In this document: one piece after another, positions 27,236 through 35,923 of the stretch | Numbering within the stretch: position 1 is the first letter of the stretch | Layout: each line of letters begins with the position of its first letter | Assembly: GCA_019241645.1 (NCBI GenBank) | Contig: JAFAWQ010000003.1 | Location: 62,001-126,000, forward strand | From: Alphaproteobacteria bacterium | GTDB lineage: Bacteria; Pseudomonadota; Alphaproteobacteria; Micropepsales; Micropepsaceae | Reading direction: 5' to 3' | Length of the DNA stretch: 64,000 nucleotides | The notes under the pieces: generated by a model | The model's database searches: none | The model's input: only the letters and a program-made list of their open reading frames with translations | Told to the model about the DNA's origin: nothing | Made by a program: the position numbers and the translations under genes

Positions 27236-29218
27236 GTGAGCGCGCCGGCAAGCCCGAAGGACAACGGCGGCACCATCGATCTCGGCCGCGAGGTGGACTT
27301 CTTGCTCGGCGGGCTGCGCATTCATCCCTCGACCTGTGAGGTCGCAGCCGGCGACCGCCGCGAGATCGTTCAGCCCCGCGCGATGCAGGTCCTGGTGGCG
27401 CTGGCGCGGGGCAACGGCGCGGTGGTTTCGCGCGACCAGTTGATTCAGCTGTGCTGGGAAGGACGGGTAATCGGCGAAGACGCCATCAACCGCGCCATCG
27501 CCAAAGTGCGGGCGGTCGCCGATCTAACCGATCCGCCCGCCTTTGAAGTGGAAACCATTCCCCGCGTCGGCTTTCGGCTGAAGGTGTCTCCAACAGCCGA
27601 GGCTGCGTCGGACCCTGCGTCGCGGCCGCTGATTCCAGCAGGTGCCGATGAGAAACCATCTGTAGCAGCCAATTGGATTCGTAGCCGCGCGGCTGTCATG
27701 CTCGCGGTTGCACTGGCAACAACAATTATTGCGGCGCTCTTTTTCTGGCAACGCAATCCGATTTCACAACAACAGCTTGCACGAAAGCCGGCCGAAGCGT
27801 CCATCGCTGTCCTGCCGTTCGTCAACATGAGCGGCGATCCCGCGAAGGATTATTTCAGCGACGGCTTTTCCGAGGAACTGCTGAACGATCTCGCCAACAC
27901 GCCGCAACTGCGCGTCGCCGCGCGCACCTCCTCCTTCGCTTTCAAGGGCAAGCGCGCCGACATTCGCGACATTGCCCGAAAGCTGAACGTACGCATGGTG
28001 CTGGAAGGAAGCGTCCGGGAATCGGGCAATCACATCCGCATCACCGCCCAGCTCATCGATGCCGGAAGCGGTTTCCATGTCTGGTCCCAGGCTTATGACC
28101 GTGATCTTGGCGACATGCTGCGCGTCCAGGACGAGATATCCCGTTCGATCGCGGCGGCGCTTAGCCTGCGGCTGGCCTCTGCCGAGGGCAACGCGACGAT
28201 TGCACGGATCAAGCCGGACGCATATCGCAAGTTCTTGCAAGGAAAGTTCTACTTCGACCGGCGAACCGATCCCGACAATCGACTTGCAATCGGACTCTTG
28301 CGTGAGGCGACGGCCTTGCAGCCTGACTTTGCTGAGGCGCAGGCCATGCTCGCCTATGCCTATCTGCAGAGCCTCCGCGCACGGCTCGCGTCGCCGCCGA
28401 GGCAGGAATTCGAACGCTTGCAGTCCTCCTTGCAGACAGCCTTGAGACTCGACCCAGAAAACGTCACTGCCCTGTATGTCAGCCTGCATCTGTCGTTGCA
28501 GCGGCAGGAGTGGAATGCCGCCGGGGAATTCGTGCGGCGACTGTCGTCTGTCAGTCCGGCACATCCGCTGACGGCAAGGGCCCGGGGTTTCTATCACGCT
28601 GCGCTGGGATTTCCCGACCGCGCACTTGCCTCATGGGAACTCGCCACGCGACTCGATCCGTTGTCGCCGGCGGCCTGGCAGACCCTGATTGTGACTCTAA
28701 TGGCGGCCGGCAAAAATCGAGAGGCGATTGAAACCGGAGAGACCGCCGTCGGTCTCAAACTGGAAGGGGCCTATCTGCGCGGCTTTCTCTGCACGGCCTA
28801 CGCTCAGGGCGGCCGGTTGGACTCTGCCAAAAAAATGGAGACGCAGATCGCCAACACGGCAGATCGAGCGTCGTTGCTCTACTGTCGATTCGTGATCGCG
28901 CTCGTCTCCCGCGACTTCGCCCGCGCCCACGCTATGGCAGACACAATCGCTTCTGAAGCCGGCTCGCTCAACCTCGACGCGCAATCGATCGCAGAGAATT
29001 ACATAGGTCTCGGTGACCGAACGACAGCGCTCGCATGGATCAATCGCGCTTATGAGGCTGACGATTACGGACTGTACAGCCTGCCCTATGACAAGGAACT
29101 CCCCCGGTCTTTTTTTCAGACGACCGAGTGGAAGGAGCTAACGCAGCGGCCGCGCTTCCGCGCCTGGCAGGCCGCACATGACAAACTGGCCGGCGAACTG
29201 AAGATGCAGCACCAGTAG
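27236..29218 (+). CDS. CadC-like transmembrane transcriptional regulator with TPR domain
   Basis: The protein of about 660 residues has an OmpR-type winged helix at the N-terminus (about residues 12-110, with QPRAMQVLVALARGNGAVVSRDQLIQLCW and INRAIAKVRAV), a single membrane helix near 153-173, a FlgO-like domain (SIAVLPFVNMSGDPAKDYFSDG, about 187-300), and TPR-like helices to the end. Such proteins sense signals outside the cytoplasm and bind DNA inside it. GTG 27236 is my start choice; the frame is open to 27071, which would add residues without family match. It is divergent from a block of secreted proteins. Confidence 0.78.
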   Translation: MSAPASPKDNGGTIDLGREVDFLLGGLRIHPSTCEVAAGDRREIVQPRAMQVLVALARGNGAVVSRDQLIQLCWEGRVIGEDAINRAIAKVRAVADLTDPPAFEVETIPRVGFRLKVSPTAEAASDPASRPLIPAGADEKPSVAANWIRSRAAVMLAVALATTIIAALFFWQRNPISQQQLARKPAEASIAVLPFVNMSGDPAKDYFSDGFSEELLNDLANTPQLRVAARTSSFAFKGKRADIRDIARKLNVRMVLEGSVRESGNHIRITAQLIDAGSGFHVWSQAYDRDLGDMLRVQDEISRSIAAALSLRLASAEGNATIARIKPDAYRKFLQGKFYFDRRTDPDNRLAIGLLREATALQPDFAEAQAMLAYAYLQSLRARLASPPRQEFERLQSSLQTALRLDPENVTALYVSLHLSLQRQEWNAAGEFVRRLSSVSPAHPLTARARGFYHAALGFPDRALASWELATRLDPLSPAAWQTLIVTLMAAGKNREAIETGETAVGLKLEGAYLRGFLCTAYAQGGRLDSAKKMETQIANTADRASLLYCRFVIALVSRDFARAHAMADTIASEAGSLNLDAQSIAENYIGLGDRTTALAWINRAYEADDYGLYSLPYDKELPRSFFQTTEWKELTQRPRFRAWQAAHDKLAGELKMQHQ

Positions 29219-29238
29219 CGCAGGCGACTCCCGCCCGA

Positions 29239-30441
29239 TCAGTACCGGAGATAGCGCTCGCGTTCTGCGCGCCAGCTTTGCTCATCGGCCAGGGCGAGTG
29301 CGTCGAGATCGTGCGGCGTCGCGTTTGAATCGTCGACCCATCCGCGCAGCAACGGACTGCCATTGATCACGTCGATGGCGAGGCGGTCACGCTCGTACTC
29401 ATAGGCGAAATCGCGCCACAACGGATAATCCGGATACAGCCGGCGAATGGCCTTGAACGCCAGCGCCTGGATGCGCCACGGCCGGAAGGCCGCATGATGG
29501 TAGTCCGGCGATTCCGTGTGAATTTGCACGCCGTTGCAGAGCTTGCCGGCATGCTTGTGAAAGGTGGGCTCGAACCAGCAATCGCGCAGTCTGCAACCGT
29601 TCAGCCAGTCGGGCGCGAGCGCGTGCATTTCCGCGATCAGCGCGCGGGCCCCGATGTCCGGCGCGCCGAATAGCTCCAGCGGCCGCGTGGTGCCCCGGCC
29701 TTCCGATAAGGTGGTGCCTTCCACCATCACCGTTCCCGCGTAAGCGCGGGCCATGAACACGTTTGGCGCATTGGGGCTGGGGTTCACCCAGCTGCGTTCG
29801 CCCAACGGCCAGCCGAATCCGGGCGCTGCCTCAGGCTGCCACCCTTCCATTTCGATCAGCCGGTATTCGACATCCAGCTTCAGCGTGTCGATGAACCACT
29901 GTCCCAATTCGCCCAGCGTCAGTCCGTGGCGCATCGGCAGCGCGCCGGCGCCGACGAAACTCTCCCAACCCTCTCGTAGCCGCAGCCCTTCGACCGGCCG
30001 GCCAACGGGATTGGGCCGATCCAGCACCCACACCGCTTTGCCGTGCCGCGCCGCCGCTTCCAGCATGTAACGGAGCGTCGTGATAAACGTGTATATCCGG
30101 CAGCCGAGGTCCTGCAGGTCAACCAGCACGACATCGAAGGTATCCATCATCGTGTTCGTCGGCCGCCGCGTCGCGCCGTACAGGCTGAACACGGGAATGC
30201 CATGCACCGGATCGTTGAAGTCCGGCGATTCCACCATGTTGTCTTGCTTGTCGCCGCGCATGCCATGTTGCGGGCCGAAGGCGGCGGTGATTTCGAGATC
30301 GCCGAGCGCCGCGAGCGCATCCAGCGAATGGGTAAGATCGGCGGTGACGGAAGCCGGGTGTGCAAGCAGCGCCACGCGCTTGCCCTTGAGTGGCGCGCGC
30401 AGTTCGGGCTCGCTTAGGAGGCGGTCGATGCCGAATTTCAT
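29239..30441 (-). CDS. DUF1343 exo-beta-N-acetylmuramidase NamZ-like
   Basis: NamZ enzymes release N-acetylmuramic acid from the non-reducing end of peptidoglycan fragments. The 400-residue protein has the family blocks AFGPQHGMRGDKQDNM, HGIPVFSLYG, VVLVDLQDLGCRIYTFITTL, VLDRPNPVGR, GLTLGELGQWF, VNPSPNAPN and VEGTTLSEGRGTTRPLELFGAP. No signal peptide is seen, so it would act on internalised fragments in cell-wall recycling. Its start overlaps the stop of the DOMON-like gene by four bases. Confidence 0.88.
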   Translation of the reverse strand: MKFGIDRLLSEPELRAPLKGKRVALLAHPASVTADLTHSLDALAALGDLEITAAFGPQHGMRGDKQDNMVESPDFNDPVHGIPVFSLYGATRRPTNTMMDTFDVVLVDLQDLGCRIYTFITTLRYMLEAAARHGKAVWVLDRPNPVGRPVEGLRLREGWESFVGAGALPMRHGLTLGELGQWFIDTLKLDVEYRLIEMEGWQPEAAPGFGWPLGERSWVNPSPNAPNVFMARAYAGTVMVEGTTLSEGRGTTRPLELFGAPDIGARALIAEMHALAPDWLNGCRLRDCWFEPTFHKHAGKLCNGVQIHTESPDYHHAAFRPWRIQALAFKAIRRLYPDYPLWRDFAYEYERDRLAIDVINGSPLLRGWVDDSNATPHDLDALALADEQSWRAERERYLRY

Positions 30442-31001
30442 CCCGCGGACGGTGGGGGAAGTTCCAGGGCAAAGCAATCGGGATGGTGGAAATCCGGCTT
30501 GCCCGCCGGGTGCCGCAGCGCCCAATAGGATTTGCGGCCGTTGGTTTCCTCGATGACGGCCGACAACCCGATCAGCCATTCCTTATCCGAAGGCATATCG
30601 GCGGCTTCCTGAAAATCCAGATTGGCCTGCAACTGAAGCTGCGCGTCGCTGTCAGTCCACTCCTGCTGGGGGACAATATCGTCCGGGCAAGTCCTGCCCT
30701 CGCGATATTGCGCGAAACGATACACCGCCCATTCCCTGGAAGGAGAAAAATTGAATTCGTAATAGGGGTAGTCCGGCCTGGCGCGAAGAAAGGCTTCGAA
30801 ACAGGTGCTTTTCCAAAGCTCTTCCGCGCGCCGCGAGAGCACAGCCGGCGAGCGGAGGATGTCCGCGATTTTTCCCCGCGCGGTGAAACGCACCCATAGC
30901 CCGGCGTGCATCCGCCGGATTTCCGCATCGATTGCGGTCAGCGCATCGCAGCGCGAGTCCGGATGGAGCTGTAGGGTCTGGTGCACGCGCCAGCATAGCA
31001 T
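30438..31001 (-). CDS. DOMON-like domain protein
   Basis: The 187-residue product shows the pattern of DOMON-like proteins found beside NamZ-type genes in Alphaproteobacteria: LWVRFTARGKIADILRSPA, RRAEELWKSTCFEAFLR, YYEFNFSPSREWAVYRF and ending WALRHPAGKPDFHHPDCFAL. DOMON folds usually bind heme or sugars, but the exact ligand here is not evident and no signal peptide is present. It is translationally coupled to the NamZ-like gene, which suggests a sugar-related job. Confidence 0.75.
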   Translation of the reverse strand: MLCWRVHQTLQLHPDSRCDALTAIDAEIRRMHAGLWVRFTARGKIADILRSPAVLSRRAEELWKSTCFEAFLRARPDYPYYEFNFSPSREWAVYRFAQYREGRTCPDDIVPQQEWTDSDAQLQLQANLDFQEAADMPSDKEWLIGLSAVIEETNGRKSYWALRHPAGKPDFHHPDCFALELPPPSAG

Positions 31002-31048
31002 CTTGGGGGCACTTATATCTCGCGGCAGCAGGGTCTATCTTGCCGACG

Positions 31049-31237
31049 ATGGGCAACGCTCTGATCATCGTCGCGCTGGGCGTGGTGCTCGCCATTCTGT
31101 TGGCGGGGTTGTTCGTGATGTCGCTGGGCGGCGCGATCGACAAGCAATGGTCCAACCGGCTCATGCGCTATCGCGTGCTGGCGCAAGGCGTCGCCATTCT
31201 GCTCATCCTGATCGTGCTCTATTTCAGCCAGCGCTGA
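31049..31237 (+). CDS. twin transmembrane protein (HIG1-like)
   Basis: The 62-residue protein consists of two membrane helices, ALIIVALGVVLAILLAGLFVMSLG and VLAQGVAILLILIVLYF, joined by a short basic loop DKQWSNRLMRYR. That loop with the RLMRxRV motif is typical of the small twin-transmembrane (HIG1-like) proteins common in Alphaproteobacteria, which are linked to respiratory complexes. The start ATG 31049 is 47 bases from the divergent DOMON-like gene. Confidence 0.8.
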   Translation: MGNALIIVALGVVLAILLAGLFVMSLGGAIDKQWSNRLMRYRVLAQGVAILLILIVLYFSQR

Positions 31238-31246
31238 TCGCGACGG

Positions 31247-31274
31247 TTGATTTTCTACCATTTCGTGGTAGAGC
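31247..31274 (+). promoter_or_regulatory. candidate operator-promoter of vapBC
   Basis: A perfect inverted repeat CTACCA-TTTCG-TGGTAG lies at 31255-31271, nine bases before the vapB ATG. TTGATT at 31247-31252 could be a -35 and TAGAGC at 31269-31274 a poor -10. VapB proteins repress their own operon, so the repeat is a plausible binding site. Confidence 0.5.
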
Positions 31275-31279
31275 GCCCT

Positions 31280-31579
31280 ATGGGCCTAAATATCAAAAAC
31301 GCGGACGTAGAAACCAATATCCGCAAATTGGCTGATAGAACGGGAGAAAGCCTTACCGACGCGGTGGATCGCGCCGTGCGCGAGAAGTTGGCTCGCTTGG
31401 AAAACGAGGCGCCGCGGATCGCGCCTGCTAGGACGGCCGATGAGTTCCTCAGGGCCATTAAACCCCTACAGGATTCGATTGCGCGGGAACGTCAAGCGCG
31501 CGGTGACACACGCTCCGTTCGGCAGGTCCTTCGGGAGGCAGACGAAAATTTCTATGACGACCACGGCCTGCCGAAGTGA
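31280..31579 (+). CDS. vapB: VapB-type antitoxin
   Basis: The 99-residue protein opens with MGLNIKNADVETNIRKLADRTGESLTDAVDRAVREKL-type sequence typical of the Rv0623-like VapB family (beta strand then helices for DNA binding) and ends in an acidic-basic tail, VRQVLREADENFYDDHGLPK, that would wrap the toxin. Its stop overlaps the GTG of the PIN-domain gene by four bases. Confidence 0.9.
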   Translation: MGLNIKNADVETNIRKLADRTGESLTDAVDRAVREKLARLENEAPRIAPARTADEFLRAIKPLQDSIARERQARGDTRSVRQVLREADENFYDDHGLPK

Positions 31580-31962
31580 TCGTTCTAGACACGTCGGTGT
31601 TGATTTCGATTCTGCTTCGCTCGCCGGATCTGAAGACACTATCCAGGAGACTTTTCAGCGACACAGATCGAAGGATATCCGCCGTCTCGGTCGTTGAAGC
31701 GACCATGGTCCTGTCACGCAATCATGCTGACCCGCAGGACCTGCTGTCAAAACACTTTGCGCATGCAGCCATTTCCGTAATTCCAGTCGATCAGGACCAC
31801 ATACGATGGGCGCAGATCGCCTTCATGAAGTTTGGCAAGGGCCGCCATCCCGCTCGGCTGAATTTCGGAGATTGTTTTTCCTACGCAGCCGCGAAGGTGT
31901 TGAACGCACGACTGCTGTTTGTCGGCGAGGATTTTTCCCAGACAGATATCCGCGCAGCATGA
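31576..31962 (+). CDS. vapC: VapC family PIN-domain ribonuclease toxin
   Basis: The 128-residue PIN protein has the acidic active-site residues in order: VLDTSVLISILL (Asp near residue 5), AVSVVEATMVL (Glu near 41), LNFGDCFSYAAAKV (Asp near 99) and GEDFSQTDI near the end. PIN toxins cut specific RNAs. The start is GTG 31576, overlapping vapB. It ends three bases before the convergent priA stop. Confidence 0.92.
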   Translation: MIVLDTSVLISILLRSPDLKTLSRRLFSDTDRRISAVSVVEATMVLSRNHADPQDLLSKHFAHAAISVIPVDQDHIRWAQIAFMKFGKGRHPARLNFGDCFSYAAAKVLNARLLFVGEDFSQTDIRAA

Positions 31963-31965
31963 TCC

Positions 31966-34158
31966 TTAGAAAAAGCTCACCGGGTCGACATCCACGGTCA
32001 CGCGCACCGAGTTCGGTAGCGTGGTGCGAGCCAGCCAGGCACGGACATAAGCCTGCACATCCACATGGCGTTCGGCCTGCACCAGCAGCCGCTCGCGCGT
32101 TCGCCCGCGCAGCATTTGATAGAAGGCCGGCGTCGGTCCCCAAACCTTCACGCCGCTGGCGGGGGGGGCCGCATTGGCCAATGCCCGGCTGCTGTTTCGC
32201 ACCGCATCGCCATCGGCACCCGACAATATGATCGCAGCGAGACGCCCGAACGGCGGCGCCTGCGCTCGCTCGCGATACATTCGCTCCTGCTCGTAGAAAG
32301 CATTCCGGTCGCCGGACGCCAGAGCCTTCATCACCGCGTCCTCTGGATTGCGGGTTTGGATCAGCACCAGGCCGGGCTTGGCTTCCCGCCCCGCGCGCCC
32401 CGAAACCTGATGCAGCAGCTGGAAGGTCCGCTCCCGGGCGCGGATGTCGCCGTCGGCGCTGCCAAGATCGCCATCGACCACGCCGACGAGCGTGAGCTGC
32501 GGGAAGTGATGACCTTTGGCTACGATCTGCGTTCCCACCACCACGTCGATCTCATGCTTCGCCATGGCGCGGATGGCGGCCTGCGTCTCCGCGGGGCCAT
32601 GCAAGGTATCGCTGGAGGCAATCGCCATGCGGGCTTGCGGGAACACCGTTGCGACTTCCTCCGCCACGCGCTCCACGCCGGGGCCGCAGGCAACGAAGCT
32701 GGCCGGCGTCTGGCATTGCGGACAGACGGCCGGACGCGGCGTCTCGTATCCACAATGATGACAGACGAGCTTGCGATGGTAGCGGTGCTCCACCAGCCAT
32801 GCCGAGCACTGGCCGCAGGTCATCTTGTGGCCGCACGCTTCGCAGAGAGTGAGCGGCGCATATCCGCGGCGGTTGAGGAACAGCATCGCCTGCTCACCGG
32901 CGTCAAGTGTTGCCGTCAGCGCTTCACGTAGCGGTTCGGACAGCCAGGTACCGGGTTCGGAGCGCGCATGGCGCGAATCGATCAGGCGAATCTCCGGCAT
33001 CACGGCCGCTCCGTGACGCCGCGGCAGCTTCAGCCATTGGTAGCGGCCGGTGGAGGCGTTGACGTAGGTTTCGAGCGATGGCGTCGCGCTCGCCAGCACC
33101 ACCGCGCAGGCCTCGATGCGTCCGCGCACCACCGCCATATCGCGCGCGTGATAGATGGCGCCCTCCTCCTGCTTGTACGCCTGCTCGTGCTCTTCATCGA
33201 CCACGATCAGTCCGAGATTCGCGAACGGCAGGAACAGGGCCGAGCGGGCGCCGGCAACAACCCGCGCTTCACCCCGCATCACTGCCCGGTATGTCCGCTT
33301 GCGCTCCTTCTGCGACAGGTCGGAATGCCACTCCGCCGGCCGGCAGCCGAAGCGTGCGGCGAAGCGATCGAGGAACTGCGTTGTCAGGGCGATTTCCGGC
33401 AGCAGGATCAAAACCTGCTTGTCCCTGCGAAGCGCCTCCGCGACAGCTTCGAAATAGGTTTCTGTCTTGCCGGAGCCGGTAACGCCGTCCAGCAGCGCTG
33501 CCGAATAGCGCGCGCTGGCGACAGCAGCGCGCAAGGTGCGCGCGGCGGCTTCCTGTTCCAGACTCAATGTGGGCGTATGGAACGAGGGATCGGGAAAGGC
33601 GAAGGGATCGAATTCCGGCAGGGTTGTGGGTTGAAGCGCGCCGGTTTCGATCAGACTTCGGACCACGCCGGTCGAGGCGTTCGCTTCCTCAGCCAGGGCC
33701 TGGATGCCGCGCGCAAGGCCATCGTCCGCCACGCCGAGAACGCGGCCGCGCGGCGGCGTCATCCGTTGTGGCGTTGCGTTGCCGCGCACATATCCGACAC
33801 GCGGAACGTCCGGCTCGAACGCGCCATGGGTCCGCAATGCAAGCGCCAGCACAATGCCCGGCGACGTTACGGTATATTGCGCCACCCAGTCGATGAATTT
33901 GCAAAGCGCTTCCGGCAGGCGCGGATGGCCCGGGAACAAAGTGGCCCGCTTTAGCTTAGCCTCGTCAAAATCGCCTTCGGCGTCCCGCCAGACGACGCCC
34001 ACATATTCGCGCGGACCGAGCGGCGCGGTCACCAGCGAACCACGCGGTGCATCCTGATCGATGAGATAGTCGTATGTGCGCCCGAGCCGCAGCGGAAGAA
34101 GCACGCCCGCACGCGATAATTTCGAGTTGGAAGCGGGCTTCACCGGAAGCAGATTCAT
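31966..34158 (-). CDS. priA: primosomal replication restart helicase PriA
   Basis: PriA reloads the replisome at stalled forks. The 730-residue protein has the N-terminal 3'-binding domain (RVGVLLPLRLGRTYDYLID-like start), Walker A DGVTGSGKTETY near residue 223, the VDEEHEQAYKQEE box, and the zinc-binding segment with CEACGHKMTCGQC and CHHCGYETPRPAVCPQC. Helicase motifs V and VI (LVGVVDGDLGSADGD and QVSGRAGR) follow. I placed the start at 34158, MNLLPVKPASNS; the open frame runs further without homology. Confidence 0.96.
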   Translation of the reverse strand: MNLLPVKPASNSKLSRAGVLLPLRLGRTYDYLIDQDAPRGSLVTAPLGPREYVGVVWRDAEGDFDEAKLKRATLFPGHPRLPEALCKFIDWVAQYTVTSPGIVLALALRTHGAFEPDVPRVGYVRGNATPQRMTPPRGRVLGVADDGLARGIQALAEEANASTGVVRSLIETGALQPTTLPEFDPFAFPDPSFHTPTLSLEQEAAARTLRAAVASARYSAALLDGVTGSGKTETYFEAVAEALRRDKQVLILLPEIALTTQFLDRFAARFGCRPAEWHSDLSQKERKRTYRAVMRGEARVVAGARSALFLPFANLGLIVVDEEHEQAYKQEEGAIYHARDMAVVRGRIEACAVVLASATPSLETYVNASTGRYQWLKLPRRHGAAVMPEIRLIDSRHARSEPGTWLSEPLREALTATLDAGEQAMLFLNRRGYAPLTLCEACGHKMTCGQCSAWLVEHRYHRKLVCHHCGYETPRPAVCPQCQTPASFVACGPGVERVAEEVATVFPQARMAIASSDTLHGPAETQAAIRAMAKHEIDVVVGTQIVAKGHHFPQLTLVGVVDGDLGSADGDIRARERTFQLLHQVSGRAGREAKPGLVLIQTRNPEDAVMKALASGDRNAFYEQERMYRERAQAPPFGRLAAIILSGADGDAVRNSSRALANAAPPASGVKVWGPTPAFYQMLRGRTRERLLVQAERHVDVQAYVRAWLARTTLPNSVRVTVDVDPVSFF

Positions 34159-34234
34159 CGCTACAGTTTCAGGCGGCGTTCGGAAACGGTCAAATCGTTT
34201 CGCGTCCGCCGGCGTAAGTGAGAGTCGAAGGCGT

Positions 34235-34921
34235 ATGTCGAAGCGAGCGCAATCCCTGAGTCCGGCAGCCGCCGCGGCGGAAGCGGTCAAGAGCTACATA
34301 CGCATCCATCGCGAAGAGCTTTCGCGGGACGGAGAATTGCTGGCGCTGCTGTTGCCGGAGCGCTTTGCCGGCAAGCCCGTCCATGATTTGCAGCGGCATG
34401 TCATCGATCAGCTTCGCGCGGAGAATACCGCACTCAAGTCAGGGCGCGACAGGTTTCGCGACGCGCCGCCTTCCCCCGAAGCGCCTCCGGCGCGGGTACG
34501 CTCCCTTATTTTCGACCTCCTCGATGCGCGGAGCTTCGAGGAAACACTCGGTATCGCCGTGGACGCGGCTGAGGCGTTCGGCGCGGCAAAGGCCTCGCTC
34601 TATGTTGAGGCCGAAGACAAATCGCCGAAACATGGCGCAACCGTCAGGATCGTTCGGCCTGGCACCGCGGCAATGCTGCTGCGCGATGCGAATCGCTACA
34701 CCGTTTTGAAGCGCGCGGCGGCCCGTTTTCTTGGCGAGACCGCCGGGCATTATCAAAGCGCCATTGTCTTCCGCCTTCAGCTTGAACGGGACGGGCCGCC
34801 ACTGCTGTACGCGCTCTGGTTTGCCGATCCGCACAGGCCGGACACGGAAGTCGATCTGTGTTTTTTTGCCGACGCCCTCGAACGCAGCTTTCGCGCATGG
34901 CTCGATCTGCCGAAAGTCTGA
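34235..34921 (+). CDS. DUF484 family protein
   Basis: DUF484 proteins have a GAF-like C-terminal domain and are usually encoded just upstream of xerC. The 228-residue product has the N-terminal signature VKSYIRIHREELSRDGELLALLLPERF split by a linker, HDLQRHVIDQLRAEN, and a GAF-like part beginning SLIFDLLDARSFEETLGIAVDAAE. It overlaps xerC by 25 bases. The role is unknown. Confidence 0.9.
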   Translation: MSKRAQSLSPAAAAAEAVKSYIRIHREELSRDGELLALLLPERFAGKPVHDLQRHVIDQLRAENTALKSGRDRFRDAPPSPEAPPARVRSLIFDLLDARSFEETLGIAVDAAEAFGAAKASLYVEAEDKSPKHGATVRIVRPGTAAMLLRDANRYTVLKRAAARFLGETAGHYQSAIVFRLQLERDGPPLLYALWFADPHRPDTEVDLCFFADALERSFRAWLDLPKV

Positions 34922-35817
34922 AGCGGGAATGGCTGGCAGCCCTGGCACAACAAAAGCGTGCCAGCGTTCATACGGTGCGAGCCTATGGCGACGATCTCTC
35001 GCGCTTTCTGGCATTCCTGCGGGAACACAAAGGCGGTGAAGTCGACGATTCCGTTCTAACCTGTGTGTCCCAGGCGGACATTCGGGGCTTCATCACACGG
35101 CGGCGCAAGGAGCAACTCGGACCGCGCGGCGTCCATCGCGCATTGTCCGCCATCCGCAGTTTTTTCCGGCACCTCGCGCGGGAAGGCGTGCTCGACAATC
35201 CCGTTCCGCGAACCGTTCGCGCGCCGAGGCTGCCGCGCACCCTTCCGCGGCCGTTGAGCAAGGTCGACGCCGGTCGCGCTCTGCAGGAAGCGGCACGAAA
35301 GAAACCGGGCGCGAAGGGAACGGACTGGATCGCCGCGCGCGACGCGGCCCTGCTGACGCTGCTCTACGGAGCAGGCTTGCGCATTTCGGAAGCGCTGAGC
35401 CTCAAGCGCAAGGATGTGCCGCTGCCCGAGTCGTTGGTGATACTCGGCAAGGGCCGCAAGGAGCGGGTGATTCCGATGTTGCCGGAAGTTCGCGCCGGCG
35501 TGGAGCGCTACGCCGCGCTGCGGCCCGCGGCTGAAGCCTCCGACGCGCTCTTCCTATCGCGGCGCGGAAAGGCGATGAGCGCGCGCGAGGCGCAAGCGCT
35601 GATGCAGCAATTGCGCGGCGCGCTCGGCCTTTCGGAGCGGGCGACGCCGCATGCCTTGCGGCACTCCTTCGCCACGCATCTGCTGGACGGCGGCGCCGAT
35701 CTGCGCAGCGTACAGGAATTGCTGGGTCACGCCTCGCTATCCACGACGCAGGCCTATACGCAGGTGGAAACCAGCCGCCTTATGCAGGTCTATAAGAAAG
35801 CCCACCCTCGGAGCTAG
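34897..35817 (+). CDS. xerC: tyrosine recombinase XerC
   Basis: XerC resolves chromosome dimers at dif with XerD. The 306-residue protein has the SAM-like N-terminal domain (WLAALAQQKRASVHTVRAYGDDL) and the catalytic domain with Arg in YGAGLRISEAL (about 161), Lys in LGKGRKER, His-x-x-Arg in HALRHSFATHL (about 252-255), His in LLGHASLSTT and the nucleophile Tyr in AYTQVE (about 286). Linkage to DUF484 and priA supports XerC over XerD or a mobile-element integrase. Confidence 0.93.
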   Translation: MARSAESLKREWLAALAQQKRASVHTVRAYGDDLSRFLAFLREHKGGEVDDSVLTCVSQADIRGFITRRRKEQLGPRGVHRALSAIRSFFRHLAREGVLDNPVPRTVRAPRLPRTLPRPLSKVDAGRALQEAARKKPGAKGTDWIAARDAALLTLLYGAGLRISEALSLKRKDVPLPESLVILGKGRKERVIPMLPEVRAGVERYAALRPAAEASDALFLSRRGKAMSAREAQALMQQLRGALGLSERATPHALRHSFATHLLDGGADLRSVQELLGHASLSTTQAYTQVETSRLMQVYKKAHPRS

Positions 35818-35923
35818 TATTAAAGGGAGCGCCGCGCACCGCTGCACACTCTCGTTCTCGACGCTTCCTTACCCGACCAACGATATCGTTGAAAGCATAC
35901 GCCACTTCAGTTTCGCGGTTGCG